64,000 nt of DNA from Nocardia amikacinitolerans NBRC 108937. Its GTDB lineage: Bacteria > Actinomycetota > Actinomycetes > Mycobacteriales > Mycobacteriaceae. The stretch is taken from contig NZ_BDAU01000011.1 in assembly GCF_001612615.1 (NCBI RefSeq), positions 186,001 to 250,000 of the forward strand. Reading direction: 5' to 3'. Positions 16,341 through 25,498 of the stretch are shown one piece after another; the stretch's first letter is position 1, and every line of letters starts with the position of its first letter. The notes under the pieces were generated by a model, which searched no databases, had not been told where the DNA came from, and worked only from the letters and a program-made list of their open reading frames with translations. The translations under genes were made by a program, and so were the position numbers.

Positions 16341-16560
16341 TGCTCCAGCGATACCACACTCTCCGACGACACCAACCTCGTCGCCGGACGCGAACTCACC
16401 GGCTTCGCCCGGCGGGAAGAAGTCCTGGCCCGAGTCGACAAGCCCGTGCCCTACAACGCCGAAGCGGAGATCGAGAAGCGCGGCGCGCGCTACGAGCAGG
16501 CCAAGCTGCCTTCGTCCCCTACGCCGCCAGGCTCGCCTCGGGCCAGGCCCCGGTGACACA
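16341..16560 (+). pseudogene. DJ-1/PfpI (ThiJ) family remnant
   Basis: Directly after the ligase stop, the frame DDTNLVAGRELTGFARREE, then VPYNAEAEIEKRGARYEQA, matches the C-terminal third of DJ-1/PfpI proteins. A frameshift near 16508 moves the reading into FVPYAARLASGQAPVTQT, the equivalent of the family's final litGQNPxS segment. There is no N-terminal part, no nucleophile-elbow cysteine and no start codon. It is a 5'-truncated, frameshifted fossil. Confidence 0.6.
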
Positions 16561-16568
16561 GACCGAGT

Positions 16569-16594
16569 GCGCCCGGATCGACGGATCCGGGCGC
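16569..16594. terminator. Hairpin between convergent ligase and F0 operon
   Basis: Perfect 11-base stem GCGCCCGGATC / GATCCGGGCGC with a 4-base loop. It lies just past the stop of the last F0 gene (16616) and after the ligase/PfpI unit, so it could end both transcripts. There is no T-run, as is common in high-GC actinomycetes. Confidence 0.55.
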
Positions 16595-16615
16595 GGGGTG
16601 GCGAGCGAGCCGAGG

Positions 16616-17161
16616 TCAGGTCAGGCCGGTGGGTTCCTCGGCGGCTCTGGCTCGCGCTGTCAGCTCGTCCAGGAAACGATCGATGCTGTGCGATCTGGCG
16701 AGCGGTGATTCGAGTAGGTCACGGGCTATGGACTCGGCGCGGTCGATCACCGCGACGGTGAGATTGTTGGCCAGTTCGTCCTCGAGTTGCCGGTGCACCT
16801 GCGCGAGGTGGCGCAGGCCCTGACTGCGTACCCGTTCGACCTCGGCAGCCGCGGTTTCCCGCAGGGTGGAGACGATCCGATCGGCGTCTTCTCGTGCCTC
16901 CCGGTCGATCCGGGAGACCTCGGCGCGGGCGGCTGCGGTGGCCTCGGCGAAGGCTCGCTGTGCGGCGGCCAATTCGGTTGCGGCGTCGGTACTTTCCTCC
17001 ATCTGTTGGTGGATCGTGTGCTGGGCTTTGCGCATCGCCGTCCGTAGCGGTGGCGCGGCCCATTTCGAGAGTGCGCCGAGGATGACGGCGAAACCGAACA
17101 GCTGGCTGACGAATACCGGCCAGTCCCAAGTGATGTCGTAGATGCCGTCGTTGGTGTTCAT
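16616..17161 (-). CDS. F0 ATP synthase b-type subunit (second b gene)
   Basis: 181 residues. One N-terminal membrane segment (VFVSQLFGFAVILGAL, about residues 16-32), then a long charged helix rich in Ala, Glu and Arg (about 45-160), the layout of a peripheral-stalk b subunit. In mycobacteria the corresponding gene (b-delta, AtpH) carries a delta domain of about 250 further residues. Here the protein stops before any delta domain. It overlaps the preceding b gene by 4 bases (ATGA) and is the last gene of the operon. No delta, alpha, gamma, beta or epsilon gene follows. Confidence 0.75.
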   Translation of the reverse strand: MNTNDGIYDITWDWPVFVSQLFGFAVILGALSKWAAPPLRTAMRKAQHTIHQQMEESTDAATELAAAQRAFAEATAAARAEVSRIDREAREDADRIVSTLRETAAAEVERVRSQGLRHLAQVHRQLEDELANNLTVAVIDRAESIARDLLESPLARSHSIDRFLDELTARARAAEEPTGLT

Positions 17162-17616
17162 CGTCGTCCACCTCCGATCACCCGATCCGCCAGGTCGCGC
17201 GCCATGGGATCGAGATACGCGTCGAATCGTGTCACCGCCGTCGCGGCCTGGGTTCGCAGTCGCGCGGTGGCCGTCGCCACCTGTTCGTCGGTCTGCTCCT
17301 GTGCCCGTTCGCGCGCCGCGGTCAGGATGACCCGGCCTTCGTTCCTTGCCTGTTCGCGCAGCCGCGCCGCGTCGGCGTGGGCTTGCGTGAGCGAGGACCG
17401 GTAGCGGTCTTCGGCCGCGGCGAACGCCTCCCGCGCCTGTCGCCGGTGCGCGGCGGCTTCGGTGACGCGGGCCTCCCGTTGATCCAGCACCTCTCGGATC
17501 GGCGGCACCACGAACAACCGGATGACCGCGAACACGAGGAGGAAGATCGCCAGCTCGACGAAGAAGGTGCCGTTGGGAATCAAGAAGTTCTCGGTCGCGA
17601 AGCTTTCGGTGTTCAT
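17158..17616 (-). CDS. atpF: F0 ATP synthase subunit b
   Basis: 152 residues. Membrane helix near the N-terminus (FFVELAIFLLVFAVIRLFVV, about residues 18-37) followed by VPPIREVLDQREARV and a long coiled-coil stalk. This is the classic AtpF pattern, at a typical length. It begins 4 bases after the c subunit stop and overlaps the second b gene by 4 bases. It would form the stator stalk with the second b-type protein. The F1 partner for this stalk must be encoded elsewhere, or not used. Confidence 0.85.
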   Translation of the reverse strand: MNTESFATENFLIPNGTFFVELAIFLLVFAVIRLFVVPPIREVLDQREARVTEAAAHRRQAREAFAAAEDRYRSSLTQAHADAARLREQARNEGRVILTAARERAQEQTDEQVATATARLRTQAATAVTRFDAYLDPMARDLADRVIGGGRR

Positions 17617-17620
17617 AGCG

Positions 17621-18652
<1,032 letters not shown>

Positions 18653-18656
<4 letters not shown>

Positions 18657-19018
18657 CGAGCGCTCCGCAGGGCCGGTACGGTCGCCCAGAGTGCGGCGCC
18701 GAGGTGGAATGTCACCAAGCCGTAGAGGATGCCCAACCCGTCCGGTCTGGTCAGCACACCGGCGACCAGCGCGAGCGCGGTGACGCCGAACAGCCGCATC
18801 CCGGTGATGGCCGCCAAATGCCCTTTGCCGGAGGCGTTCCCACTTGCGATCGCGGCGACGCCAAGGCGGGTGAGCCACGCATTGAACAATCCCAAACCGA
18901 TTCCGGCGCAGATGAATACACCCAACAGCAGCCGATCGTGCATCCCGGCGGCGGCGAGAACCGTGATCCCCACCGCGGCAGAGGCGATGATCGGGCCGCG
19001 GTCGCCATTGACCGTCAT
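18653..19018 (-). CDS. AtpI-like membrane protein
   Basis: 121 residues with four hydrophobic segments ([37 protein letters not shown] and two more). It resembles ATP synthase protein I/AtpI in size, topology and position as the first gene of an atp operon. In other systems AtpI helps c-ring assembly. It starts at 19018 and overlaps atpB by 4 bases. A perfect palindrome lies 68-84 bases upstream. Confidence 0.7.
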
Positions 19019-19085
19019 GTGCCCTCCCTCAGCGATGAATGACGGTGGAAGGCAATGCCTTCCGTGTCACAAGCCCATTCTTGCT

Positions 19086-19102
19086 TACTACGTCACGTAG
19101 TA
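19086..19102. promoter_or_regulatory. Palindrome upstream of the F0 operon
   Basis: Perfect inverted repeat TACTACGT-C-ACGTAGTA, in the 132-base gap between the AtpI-like start (19018) and the DUF1992 stop (19151). It is a good candidate operator for the orphan F0 operon. No dedicated regulator gene is adjacent. Confidence 0.5.
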
Positions 19103-19150
19103 CAAGAGAAGTGGACAAATCGGGCATAGCGGGCAGGTTGCGGTTCGGCG

Positions 19151-19732
19151 TCAGCGGCGAAAACGCTGCCACCAATGGCGTTTGGGGCCGACGGACGATT
19201 CCGCGACATGGCGCGCCGACGGCTCCGCCGCTTGTTGCGCCTGCTCGGAAGGTCTCTCCGCATGTGCCGAGCAGGCGCGCCGCGCCGAGTCCGCCGCTAC
19301 GCCCCGCGACACTGCCGCACCCGACGCGGACGCACGCTCGTCCCGCCAGCGCCGCACCACCGTGTCGGCATCGACCGGCCCCACCGGCACATGCGGCGGC
19401 GTCGGCGCCCGCACATAGCGGACCACACGCTGATTCAGCTCGGCGACCTCGGCGCGCACCTCACGCTCGGTGTCCAGTTCGGCGACCGTCTCCTGAATTC
19501 GCTCCACATCGCGGCGCAGAACGAGCGATTCCGGCAACATGCCGTCGGCCCGAACCCCCTCGCGCCGCAGATAACTGCGCAACCACCAGTTCTCGTCCAC
19601 CTGCGTGCCGACCCCGGGAATCGGCTGACCCGCCCCGCGCAAATTGTCGAATTCCCCGCGCTCGGTGGCCTCGCGGACCTGCTTGTCGATCCACGATTCG
19701 AAGGTCTGATCCGGCGGTTTGCGCTCGGTCAT
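19151..19732 (-). CDS. DUF1992 (DnaJ-C28-like) domain protein
   Basis: 193 residues. The N-terminal half has the DUF1992 pattern (FESWIDKQVREATERGEFDN, then GAGQPIP and ENWWLRSYLRREG). Residues ~80-125 are a helical continuation (VERIQETVAELDTEREVRAE). The rest is low-complexity, Ala/Ser/Arg rich, and ends with a basic WWQRFRR. The function of the domain is not established in bacteria; human DNAJC28 carries it without a clear role. It stands alone on the minus strand, divergent from an acyl-CoA ligase gene. Confidence 0.75.
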   Translation of the reverse strand: MTERKPPDQTFESWIDKQVREATERGEFDNLRGAGQPIPGVGTQVDENWWLRSYLRREGVRADGMLPESLVLRRDVERIQETVAELDTEREVRAEVAELNQRVVRYVRAPTPPHVPVGPVDADTVVRRWRDERASASGAAVSRGVAADSARRACSAHAERPSEQAQQAAEPSARHVAESSVGPKRHWWQRFRR

Positions 19733-19928
19733 GTCGTCCAGCCTACCGAGGCGGTGATAGGCGCGGACCGGCCGTCGGCGGCGGTCGTGCCCTGCAAGAT
19801 CACCGCGACCGGTCGGCGGAAACGGCTGGCCGTGCCAGCGGGTATGCGCCTGTCCGCGAACAGGTTTCGAAGAATGCCAGCGCGCAGCGCATCGTCCGAC
19901 CTACCGTCAGAGCACAGTGCCGGGCGTC

Positions 19929-21761
19929 GTGAGTGAGACCGAAATGACCGAACCGAACACCTCCTGTGCCGCATTCCAGCGCGTCGCCGCGATCGATCCG
20001 GACGCCGTCGCCGTCCGCTCGATCGGCGGGGAGCAGAGTCTGACCTGGCGCGAGTACGCCGAGCGGGTTCGCGCAGTCGCGGGCGGGCTGAGCGCGCTCG
20101 GCGTGGGACGCGGTGACACCGTCGCCCTGATGATGGGCAATCGCGTCGAGTTCTATCCGCTCGAAGTCGGCGCGCAGCACACCGGCGCGACATCGTTCTC
20201 GGTGTACAACACCCTCGCGCCGGACCAGTTGCGGTACGTGTTCACCAACGCGGGCAACCGGGTGGTGATCTGCGAGGAACAGTACGTCGAGCGAGTCCGC
20301 GACTGCGGCGCGCCGATCGAGACCATCGTGTGCGTCGACGGCGCGCCCGAGGGAACCATCGGCGTCGACGAGCTCATGGCCTCGGCCGCCGAGGATTTCG
20401 ACTTCGAGGCGACCTGGCGTGCCGTGCGCCCCTACGACATCGTCACCCTCTGCTACACCTCCGGCACCACAGGCAATCCCAAGGGTGTGGAGATCACGCA
20501 CGAGAGTCTGCTGTTCGAAGCTCGCGCGTTCGCCTCGGTGCTGCCCGTCGAATTCGGCGACCGCCAGACCTCCTACCTGCCGACCGCGCACATGGCCGAC
20601 CGGTTCACCGCGCTGTACCTGCAGGAGGTGTTCGGCACCCAGATCACCGCCGTCCCCGATCGCGCGCAGCTGCCCGCGGCACTGCTCGACGTGCGCCCGA
20701 CCATCTGGGGCGCGGTCCCGCGGGTGTGGGAGAAATTCAAGGCGGCGATCGAGTTCTCCGTCGCCAACGAGTCCGATCCCACCACCAAGGCCGCCTTGCA
20801 GTGGGCTCTGGACACCGCGCGCCGCAAGGCCGAGGCCCGGCTGCGCGAGGAGCCGCTCGATCCCGCCCTCGCCGAGGAGTGGGCGCGCGCCGATGCCGCG
20901 GTGCTGTCGAAGCTGCGCGCGAAACTCGGTCTGGATCAAGTCAAGTGGGCGATGTCGGGCGCCGCGCCGGTGCCGCCGGAGACGCTCGGGTTCTTCTTCG
21001 GGCTCGGCATCCCGATCTCCGAGGTGTGGGGAATGTCGGAACTGACCTGCGTGGCCAGCGTGAGCCCGCCGGAGCAGGCGCGATTGGGCACCGTCGGCAA
21101 GCTGCTGCCCGGACTGGAGGGGTCCGTCGCCGAGGACGGTGAGTTCCTGGTGCGCGGACCGCTGGTGATGCGCGGCTATCGCAAGGAACCCGACAAGACC
21201 ACCGCCGCCCTCGACGACGACGGCTGGCTGCACACCGGCGACATCATCACCGTCGACGAGGACGGCTACCTGCGAGTGGTCGACCGCAAGAAGGAATTGA
21301 TCATCAACTCGGCGGGCAAGAACATGTCGCCTGCCAATATCGAGAACGCCATCAAGGCGGCTACGCCGCTGGTCGGCTCGCTGGCGGTGATCGGGGATCG
21401 ACGGCCGTTCACCACCGCGCTCATCGTGCTCGACGCCGAATCCGCCGCACCCTACGCCGCCCAGCACGGTCTGCCGGATTCCTCGGCCGCCGCACTCGCC
21501 GCCGACCCCGGTGTGATCGCGGCGATCGCGCGCGGTGTGGCGGCGGGCAACGCGGCGCTGTCGCGGGTCGAGCAGGTCAAGCGGTTCACGATCCTGCCGG
21601 TCTTCTGGGAGCCCGGCGGCGACGAGATCACCCTGACGATGAAACTGCGCCGCAAGCCGATCGCCGAGAAGTACGCGGCCGAGATCGAAGCGCTCTACGC
21701 CGACCGTCTGGATGGTTCGGTGCACGAGCCGATCGAGGCCCTGGATACCGCGGTGAGCTAG
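19929..21761 (+). CDS. Long-chain acyl-CoA ligase (AMP-forming), FadD15-like
   Basis: 610 residues from GTG 19929; ATG 19944 is an alternative. ANL-superfamily motifs are complete: the phosphate loop YTSGTTGNPKGVEITH, GAVPRVWEKFKAA, the core WGMSE, the hinge region DGWLHTGDIITVDEDGYLRV, and RKKELIINSAGKNMSP with the C-terminal-domain region. It activates a fatty acid to acyl-CoA via acyl-AMP in the cytoplasm or at the membrane. A second gene for a protein of the same length and clear similarity lies at 45830-47662. It is monocistronic here, with the metal operon 96 bases downstream. Confidence 0.85.
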   Translation: MSETEMTEPNTSCAAFQRVAAIDPDAVAVRSIGGEQSLTWREYAERVRAVAGGLSALGVGRGDTVALMMGNRVEFYPLEVGAQHTGATSFSVYNTLAPDQLRYVFTNAGNRVVICEEQYVERVRDCGAPIETIVCVDGAPEGTIGVDELMASAAEDFDFEATWRAVRPYDIVTLCYTSGTTGNPKGVEITHESLLFEARAFASVLPVEFGDRQTSYLPTAHMADRFTALYLQEVFGTQITAVPDRAQLPAALLDVRPTIWGAVPRVWEKFKAAIEFSVANESDPTTKAALQWALDTARRKAEARLREEPLDPALAEEWARADAAVLSKLRAKLGLDQVKWAMSGAAPVPPETLGFFFGLGIPISEVWGMSELTCVASVSPPEQARLGTVGKLLPGLEGSVAEDGEFLVRGPLVMRGYRKEPDKTTAALDDDGWLHTGDIITVDEDGYLRVVDRKKELIINSAGKNMSPANIENAIKAATPLVGSLAVIGDRRPFTTALIVLDAESAAPYAAQHGLPDSSAAALAADPGVIAAIARGVAAGNAALSRVEQVKRFTILPVFWEPGGDEITLTMKLRRKPIAEKYAAEIEALYADRLDGSVHEPIEALDTAVS

Positions 21762-21805
21762 CACCGACCGCTGGGGACGGTCACCCGCACTGTTGTATTA
21801 GCAGT

Positions 21806-21844
21806 CCCACAGATCTAATTTAGGTAATACGAAAACTCTGTGGG
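21806..21844. promoter_or_regulatory. Promoter region with inverted repeat before the copper oxidase/ZIP operon
   Basis: Perfect 8-base arms CCCACAGA (21806-21813) and TCTGTGGG (21837-21844) enclose an unusually A/T-rich stretch with TTAGGT (21820-21825) and a -10-like TAATAC (21825-21830). TTAGGT resembles one half of an IdeR/DtxR iron box. A metal-responsive repressor site is plausible for this operon. The regulator is not identified. Confidence 0.4.
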
Positions 21845-21857
21845 AAGGCGTGCGTTG

Positions 21858-22919
21858 GTGCGGCATGACCCGATGAGGGAGCCTTCGCGCCGCGGCTTCC
21901 TGGCCGGCGGCAGCGCGCTACTCGGCTTGGGTGGCGCGGCGGTCGCGGCACGCGCGGGACTGTCCGAGGCGCGACCGCGCACCGAACAAACCGGCCACGA
22001 CATGCAGGGTGCGGTCGCCCACGGCGGCGGGGCCAGCGGACCCACCTTCCGCATCGGCTCGGTGGTCGACCACCACGCCAACGGATTCGACCCGACCGAC
22101 ATCCTGCGCGACTTCGACTACGGCACGGTCACCGAGTCCCGCGACGGTCGCACCGTCCGGGAATGGGAAATCGCCTCCACCGACAAGGAACTCGAGGTCG
22201 CGCCGGGTGTGAAATTCCCGGCGTGGGTGTTCAACGGCCGCATCCCGGGACCGACCCTGCGCTGCACCGAAGGCGACCTGCTGCGCATCGCCTTCACCAA
22301 CGGCTCACAACACCCGCACACCATGCACTTCCACGGCATCCATCCCGCGGAGATGGACGGCACCCCCGGTCTCGGCGCCGGACTCATCGCACCCGGACAG
22401 ACCGCGGTCTACGAATTCGACGCCATCCCCTTCGGCGTGCACCTCTACCACTGCCACGTCGGGCCGCTTGCCGAGCACATCGCCCGCGGCATGTACGGAA
22501 CGTTCATCGTCGACCCGCCCCAGCCGCGTCCGCCCGCCGACGAGCTGGTCATGGTGCAGCACGGCTACAACACCACCTTCGACGCCGAAGGCAACCAGCT
22601 CTACGCCGTCAACGGCATCCCGTTCCACTACATGCACGAACCGGTGCGCGTGAAACACGGTGAACTCGTGCGGATCTACCTGGTCAACGTGCTCGAATAC
22701 GACCCGATCAACAGCTTCCACATCCACGGCAACTTCTTCGACTACTACCCCACCGGCACCCGCCTGCAACCCGCCGACTACACCGACACCATCGTCCAGG
22801 GCCAAGGTCAGCGCGGCATCTGTGAACTGCGGTTCCCGTACCAGGGGAAGTTCATGTTCCACGCCCACAAATCCGAGTTCGCCGAACTGGGATGGATGGG
22901 ATTCTTCGAGGTGACCTGA
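21858..22919 (+). CDS. Two-domain multicopper oxidase, Tat-exported, NirK-like layout
   Basis: 353 residues from GTG 21858, chosen because GGGAAGG lies 9 bases upstream; ATG 21873 is possible. A twin-arginine signal (SRRGFLAGG followed by an Ala/Gly-rich core) indicates Tat export. Cupredoxin domain 1 carries HTMHFHGIH and then HLYHCHVGPLAEHIARGM, giving Cys, two His and Met as a type-1 copper site. Domain 2 has FHIHGNFFDYYPTGT and FMFHAHKSEFAEL. This distribution resembles two-domain nitrite reductases and related oxidases. It may oxidise Cu(I) or Fe(II), or reduce nitrite; the sequence does not decide. Its stop overlaps the start of the ZIP transporter gene. Confidence 0.8.
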   Translation: MRHDPMREPSRRGFLAGGSALLGLGGAAVAARAGLSEARPRTEQTGHDMQGAVAHGGGASGPTFRIGSVVDHHANGFDPTDILRDFDYGTVTESRDGRTVREWEIASTDKELEVAPGVKFPAWVFNGRIPGPTLRCTEGDLLRIAFTNGSQHPHTMHFHGIHPAEMDGTPGLGAGLIAPGQTAVYEFDAIPFGVHLYHCHVGPLAEHIARGMYGTFIVDPPQPRPPADELVMVQHGYNTTFDAEGNQLYAVNGIPFHYMHEPVRVKHGELVRIYLVNVLEYDPINSFHIHGNFFDYYPTGTRLQPADYTDTIVQGQGQRGICELRFPYQGKFMFHAHKSEFAELGWMGFFEVT

Positions 22920-24127
22920 TGGGCGAGCGCACCGAAACACCCCGAGAATCCGAGGACCGTCGCGGGTGGGCTTCCACCGTGGCGGTGGTTCTGCTGCTCG
23001 GGCTGGCGCTGGCGGCGCTGGCCGTGCTCGGCGGGCGTACGCTGCCCGAGCGGATCGGCCCGCCCGTGGAAGAGATCGCGGTCGAACAGGTTCGGATGTC
23101 GCCCGGTCGCATCGACCTCACCGTGCGCAACGCCGGACCCGATCCGGTGCGAGTGGCGCAGGTGTTCGTCAACGACGCGTTCGTCGACGTCCGCGGCGGC
23201 GAGGAGCCGATCGAACCGCGCCGCAGTACCAGGCTCACCCTGGACTATCCGTGGCAGGAAGGCCAGCCGTATCTGGTCTCCATGATGACCTCCACCGGAC
23301 TCGTCGTCGAACACGAGATCGCCGCGGCCGTCGAGACACCCACCGGCGGACGCGACCTGTTCGCGGTGATGGCGCTGCTCGGCGCCTACGTGGGCATCAT
23401 CCCGGTCGTCCTCGGCATGCTCCTGCTGCCCGCGCTGCGGCGAATCGGCAAGGGCGGCATCCGTTTCCTGCTCGCCGTGACCGTCGGGCTGCTGCTGTTC
23501 CTCGCCGTCGACGCCGTCTTCGAGGGGTTCGAACTCGGCGAGCGTTCCGGCGGCGCGTTCGGCGGGATCAGCCTGCTCGCCCTCGGCGCGATCCTCGCCT
23601 TCCTCGCGCTCACCTTCGTCGACCGCTGGCTCAACCGCCGCGCCGACCGCGCACGCGGCGGCATGCGACTTGCGCTGATGATCGCCATCGGCATCGGACT
23701 GCACAACCTCGGCGAGGGCCTGGCCATCGGATCCGCCTACGCGCTTGGCGAACTCGCGCTCGGCGCGGCGCTGGTCATCGGGTTCGCGGTGCACAACACC
23801 ACCGAGGGGTTGGCGATCGTCAGCCCGCTGACCGCGACGGCGCGGCCGGGGGTGTTGCGGCTGCTCGGACTCGGGCTCATCGCGGGCGCACCGGCGATCG
23901 TGGGGGCCGTGCTCGGCGCGGGGGTCGACAACGCCGAATTGTCGCTGTTCCTGCTGGGACTCGGGGTGGGCGCGATCGGACAGGTCGTCGTGCAGATCGC
24001 GCCTGCGTTGCGCGGTGGGGCGGAGCCGAAGGCGGGGACGGTGGCGGCGATGGACACGACCGCGGTCCTCGGCGTGGCGGTGGGAGTGGCGGCGATGTAC
24101 GCGACGGGGTTGCTGGTGTTGGCGTGA
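22919..24127 (+). CDS. ZIP-family metal transporter with extracytoplasmic N-terminal domain
   Basis: 402 residues from ATG 22919, overlapping the multicopper oxidase stop by 1 base (TGATG). Residues ~20-45 form one membrane helix, followed by an external beta-rich domain of ~90 residues (RIDLTVRNAGPDPVRVAQVF). The ZIP membrane core begins near residue 150 and has eight or so helices. The ZIP metal-site motifs are GIGLHNLGEGLAIGSAYALG (helix IV) and GFAVHNTTEGLAIV (helix V). It would import or export zinc, iron or another divalent metal. The coupling to a copper oxidase suggests oxidation and transport of one metal act together. Confidence 0.8.
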   Translation: MGERTETPRESEDRRGWASTVAVVLLLGLALAALAVLGGRTLPERIGPPVEEIAVEQVRMSPGRIDLTVRNAGPDPVRVAQVFVNDAFVDVRGGEEPIEPRRSTRLTLDYPWQEGQPYLVSMMTSTGLVVEHEIAAAVETPTGGRDLFAVMALLGAYVGIIPVVLGMLLLPALRRIGKGGIRFLLAVTVGLLLFLAVDAVFEGFELGERSGGAFGGISLLALGAILAFLALTFVDRWLNRRADRARGGMRLALMIAIGIGLHNLGEGLAIGSAYALGELALGAALVIGFAVHNTTEGLAIVSPLTATARPGVLRLLGLGLIAGAPAIVGAVLGAGVDNAELSLFLLGLGVGAIGQVVVQIAPALRGGAEPKAGTVAAMDTTAVLGVAVGVAAMYATGLLVLA

Positions 24128-24233
24128 TCGGCGGCGCGAACTGTGCGGGGCTGTTCGGTGGGTCGGCGTTCGGTCGCGGCCGGGATGGCGCCGATCGGGC
24201 TGGCCGTCGGTGGCGACAGCGGCTCTTGCCGGA

Positions 24234-25307
24234 TCAGAGTGCGAAGGTGAGGCGGTCCGGGCTGAGGTAGTCGGTGGGGTCGTGCATCGTGCGCAGTTCG
24301 GGACGGCGGTCGGCGGCCAGGCGGGCGAGTTCGGTGCGCAGCGGGGCGTCGTAGGTGGCGGCGCTGGCGGTCAGGCCCGGCAGCCAATTGTCGTGATGGG
24401 ACGGGACGAACAGCGACGGGCCCAGCGCCTCGACGTATTTGCGGGGATCGCGCAGACCGTTGGTGATCTGGTTGTAGCCCTGCACCGCGCCGATGTGCAC
24501 ATCCGTGGACGGCAAGCCCGCGAGCACGTCGAACACCTCGGGCGCTTTCTCGGTGAGCGGGCCCGCGGAATCGTGCCACGTGAGCGTGAAACCGGGGACG
24601 CGGAATTGGTAGAGCAGCACACCGCCCTCCGGATCCAGCAGGCGCGGCAACGTCTGGCGCAGATCGGTGAGCGTCGGATGGTGACGCAGGATCGGCCCCA
24701 GTTCCGGACGCGGAAAGAAGCGCCGCGCCTCGTCGGCCGGATCCTCGGGGGTCCGCGCCGAATGCAAGTGCCGGACCGCGGTGACCGCGACCCCGCCCGC
24801 GGTGACCTCGTGGCGCTGTCCGATGGGCGTGTGCGCGTCGCCGAGCGCCTCCGTCGGGAACGTAGCCTCGGGCACTTGGGCGCGGATGGCGGCGCAGTGC
24901 TCGGCCGTGCCGTAGACCGTCGCGCCGCTGGCCTCGGCGATCGCGCCCGCGTCACCGGCATGGTCGAAATGGCCGTGCCCGATGAAGATCGCCGCCGGAC
25001 GCAGGTCCGCCAACTCCTGCGGCGTCGCGGGCACGTAACCGGAACTGGTCACCCGAGGTACCCACGCGTCGAGCAGGAACACCGAACCGCCGAGCGCCAG
25101 CGCGTAAGTCGTGCAACCGACCCACGACAGCACCACGCGATCGCTTCGCACCGCACCCGTCTCGGGATCGGCCGCCGCGCCGAAGAACCGCTGCCGCGCC
25201 GTCACCGTCCGCGCGTGCCCCGCCTCGCCCACCGGTTCCAATCGCATCGGCCGACCCCACGCGCCACGGAACCCAGCGATCAGCGAACCAGGATGCAGAT
25301 TGCACAT
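24234..25307 (-). CDS. MBL-fold metal-dependent hydrolase
   Basis: 357 residues from ATG 25307; an internal Met at residue 21 is an alternative start. The metallo-beta-lactamase motif is FIGHGHFDHAGD (HxHxDH), with later ligands in VRHLHSART, LTWHDSAG and VPSHHDNW. It therefore has a two-metal site. The fold includes an insertion of ~60 residues between the third and fourth ligands. It is probably cytoplasmic, with no signal peptide. The substrate is unknown; lactonase or phosphodiesterase activity would fit the fold. It is the gene after mshC on the same strand, 191 bases away. Confidence 0.8.
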   Translation of the reverse strand: MCNLHPGSLIAGFRGAWGRPMRLEPVGEAGHARTVTARQRFFGAAADPETGAVRSDRVVLSWVGCTTYALALGGSVFLLDAWVPRVTSSGYVPATPQELADLRPAAIFIGHGHFDHAGDAGAIAEASGATVYGTAEHCAAIRAQVPEATFPTEALGDAHTPIGQRHEVTAGGVAVTAVRHLHSARTPEDPADEARRFFPRPELGPILRHHPTLTDLRQTLPRLLDPEGGVLLYQFRVPGFTLTWHDSAGPLTEKAPEVFDVLAGLPSTDVHIGAVQGYNQITNGLRDPRKYVEALGPSLFVPSHHDNWLPGLTASAATYDAPLRTELARLAADRRPELRTMHDPTDYLSPDRLTFAL

Positions 25308-25498
25308 CCGTGCACCAGATCACGGAAACCCGGCATCTGGCAACCCCTCCGAGCCCGCGTAGCATGAGGCCACTCTGGCGCGCTTCGACACCGGCGCCTC
25401 GGGTAGTTTCGCCTCGCCAGGCGAGCAGGCGGTGCTGGCTCGGGTGGAATTCGCGGCCTGATCCATCCGGCCAGGCCGGGCAGCGGCCGCGTGCAGTC

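Noticed and set aside
19800..21764. A 654-residue open frame on the minus strand
   Set aside because: It is antisense to the acyl-CoA ligase, has no family motif and no plausible ribosome-binding site.
25381..25435. CTCGCC-A-GGCGAG hairpin after mshC as a terminator
   Set aside because: A 6-base stem without a T-run is too weak to call in GC-rich DNA.
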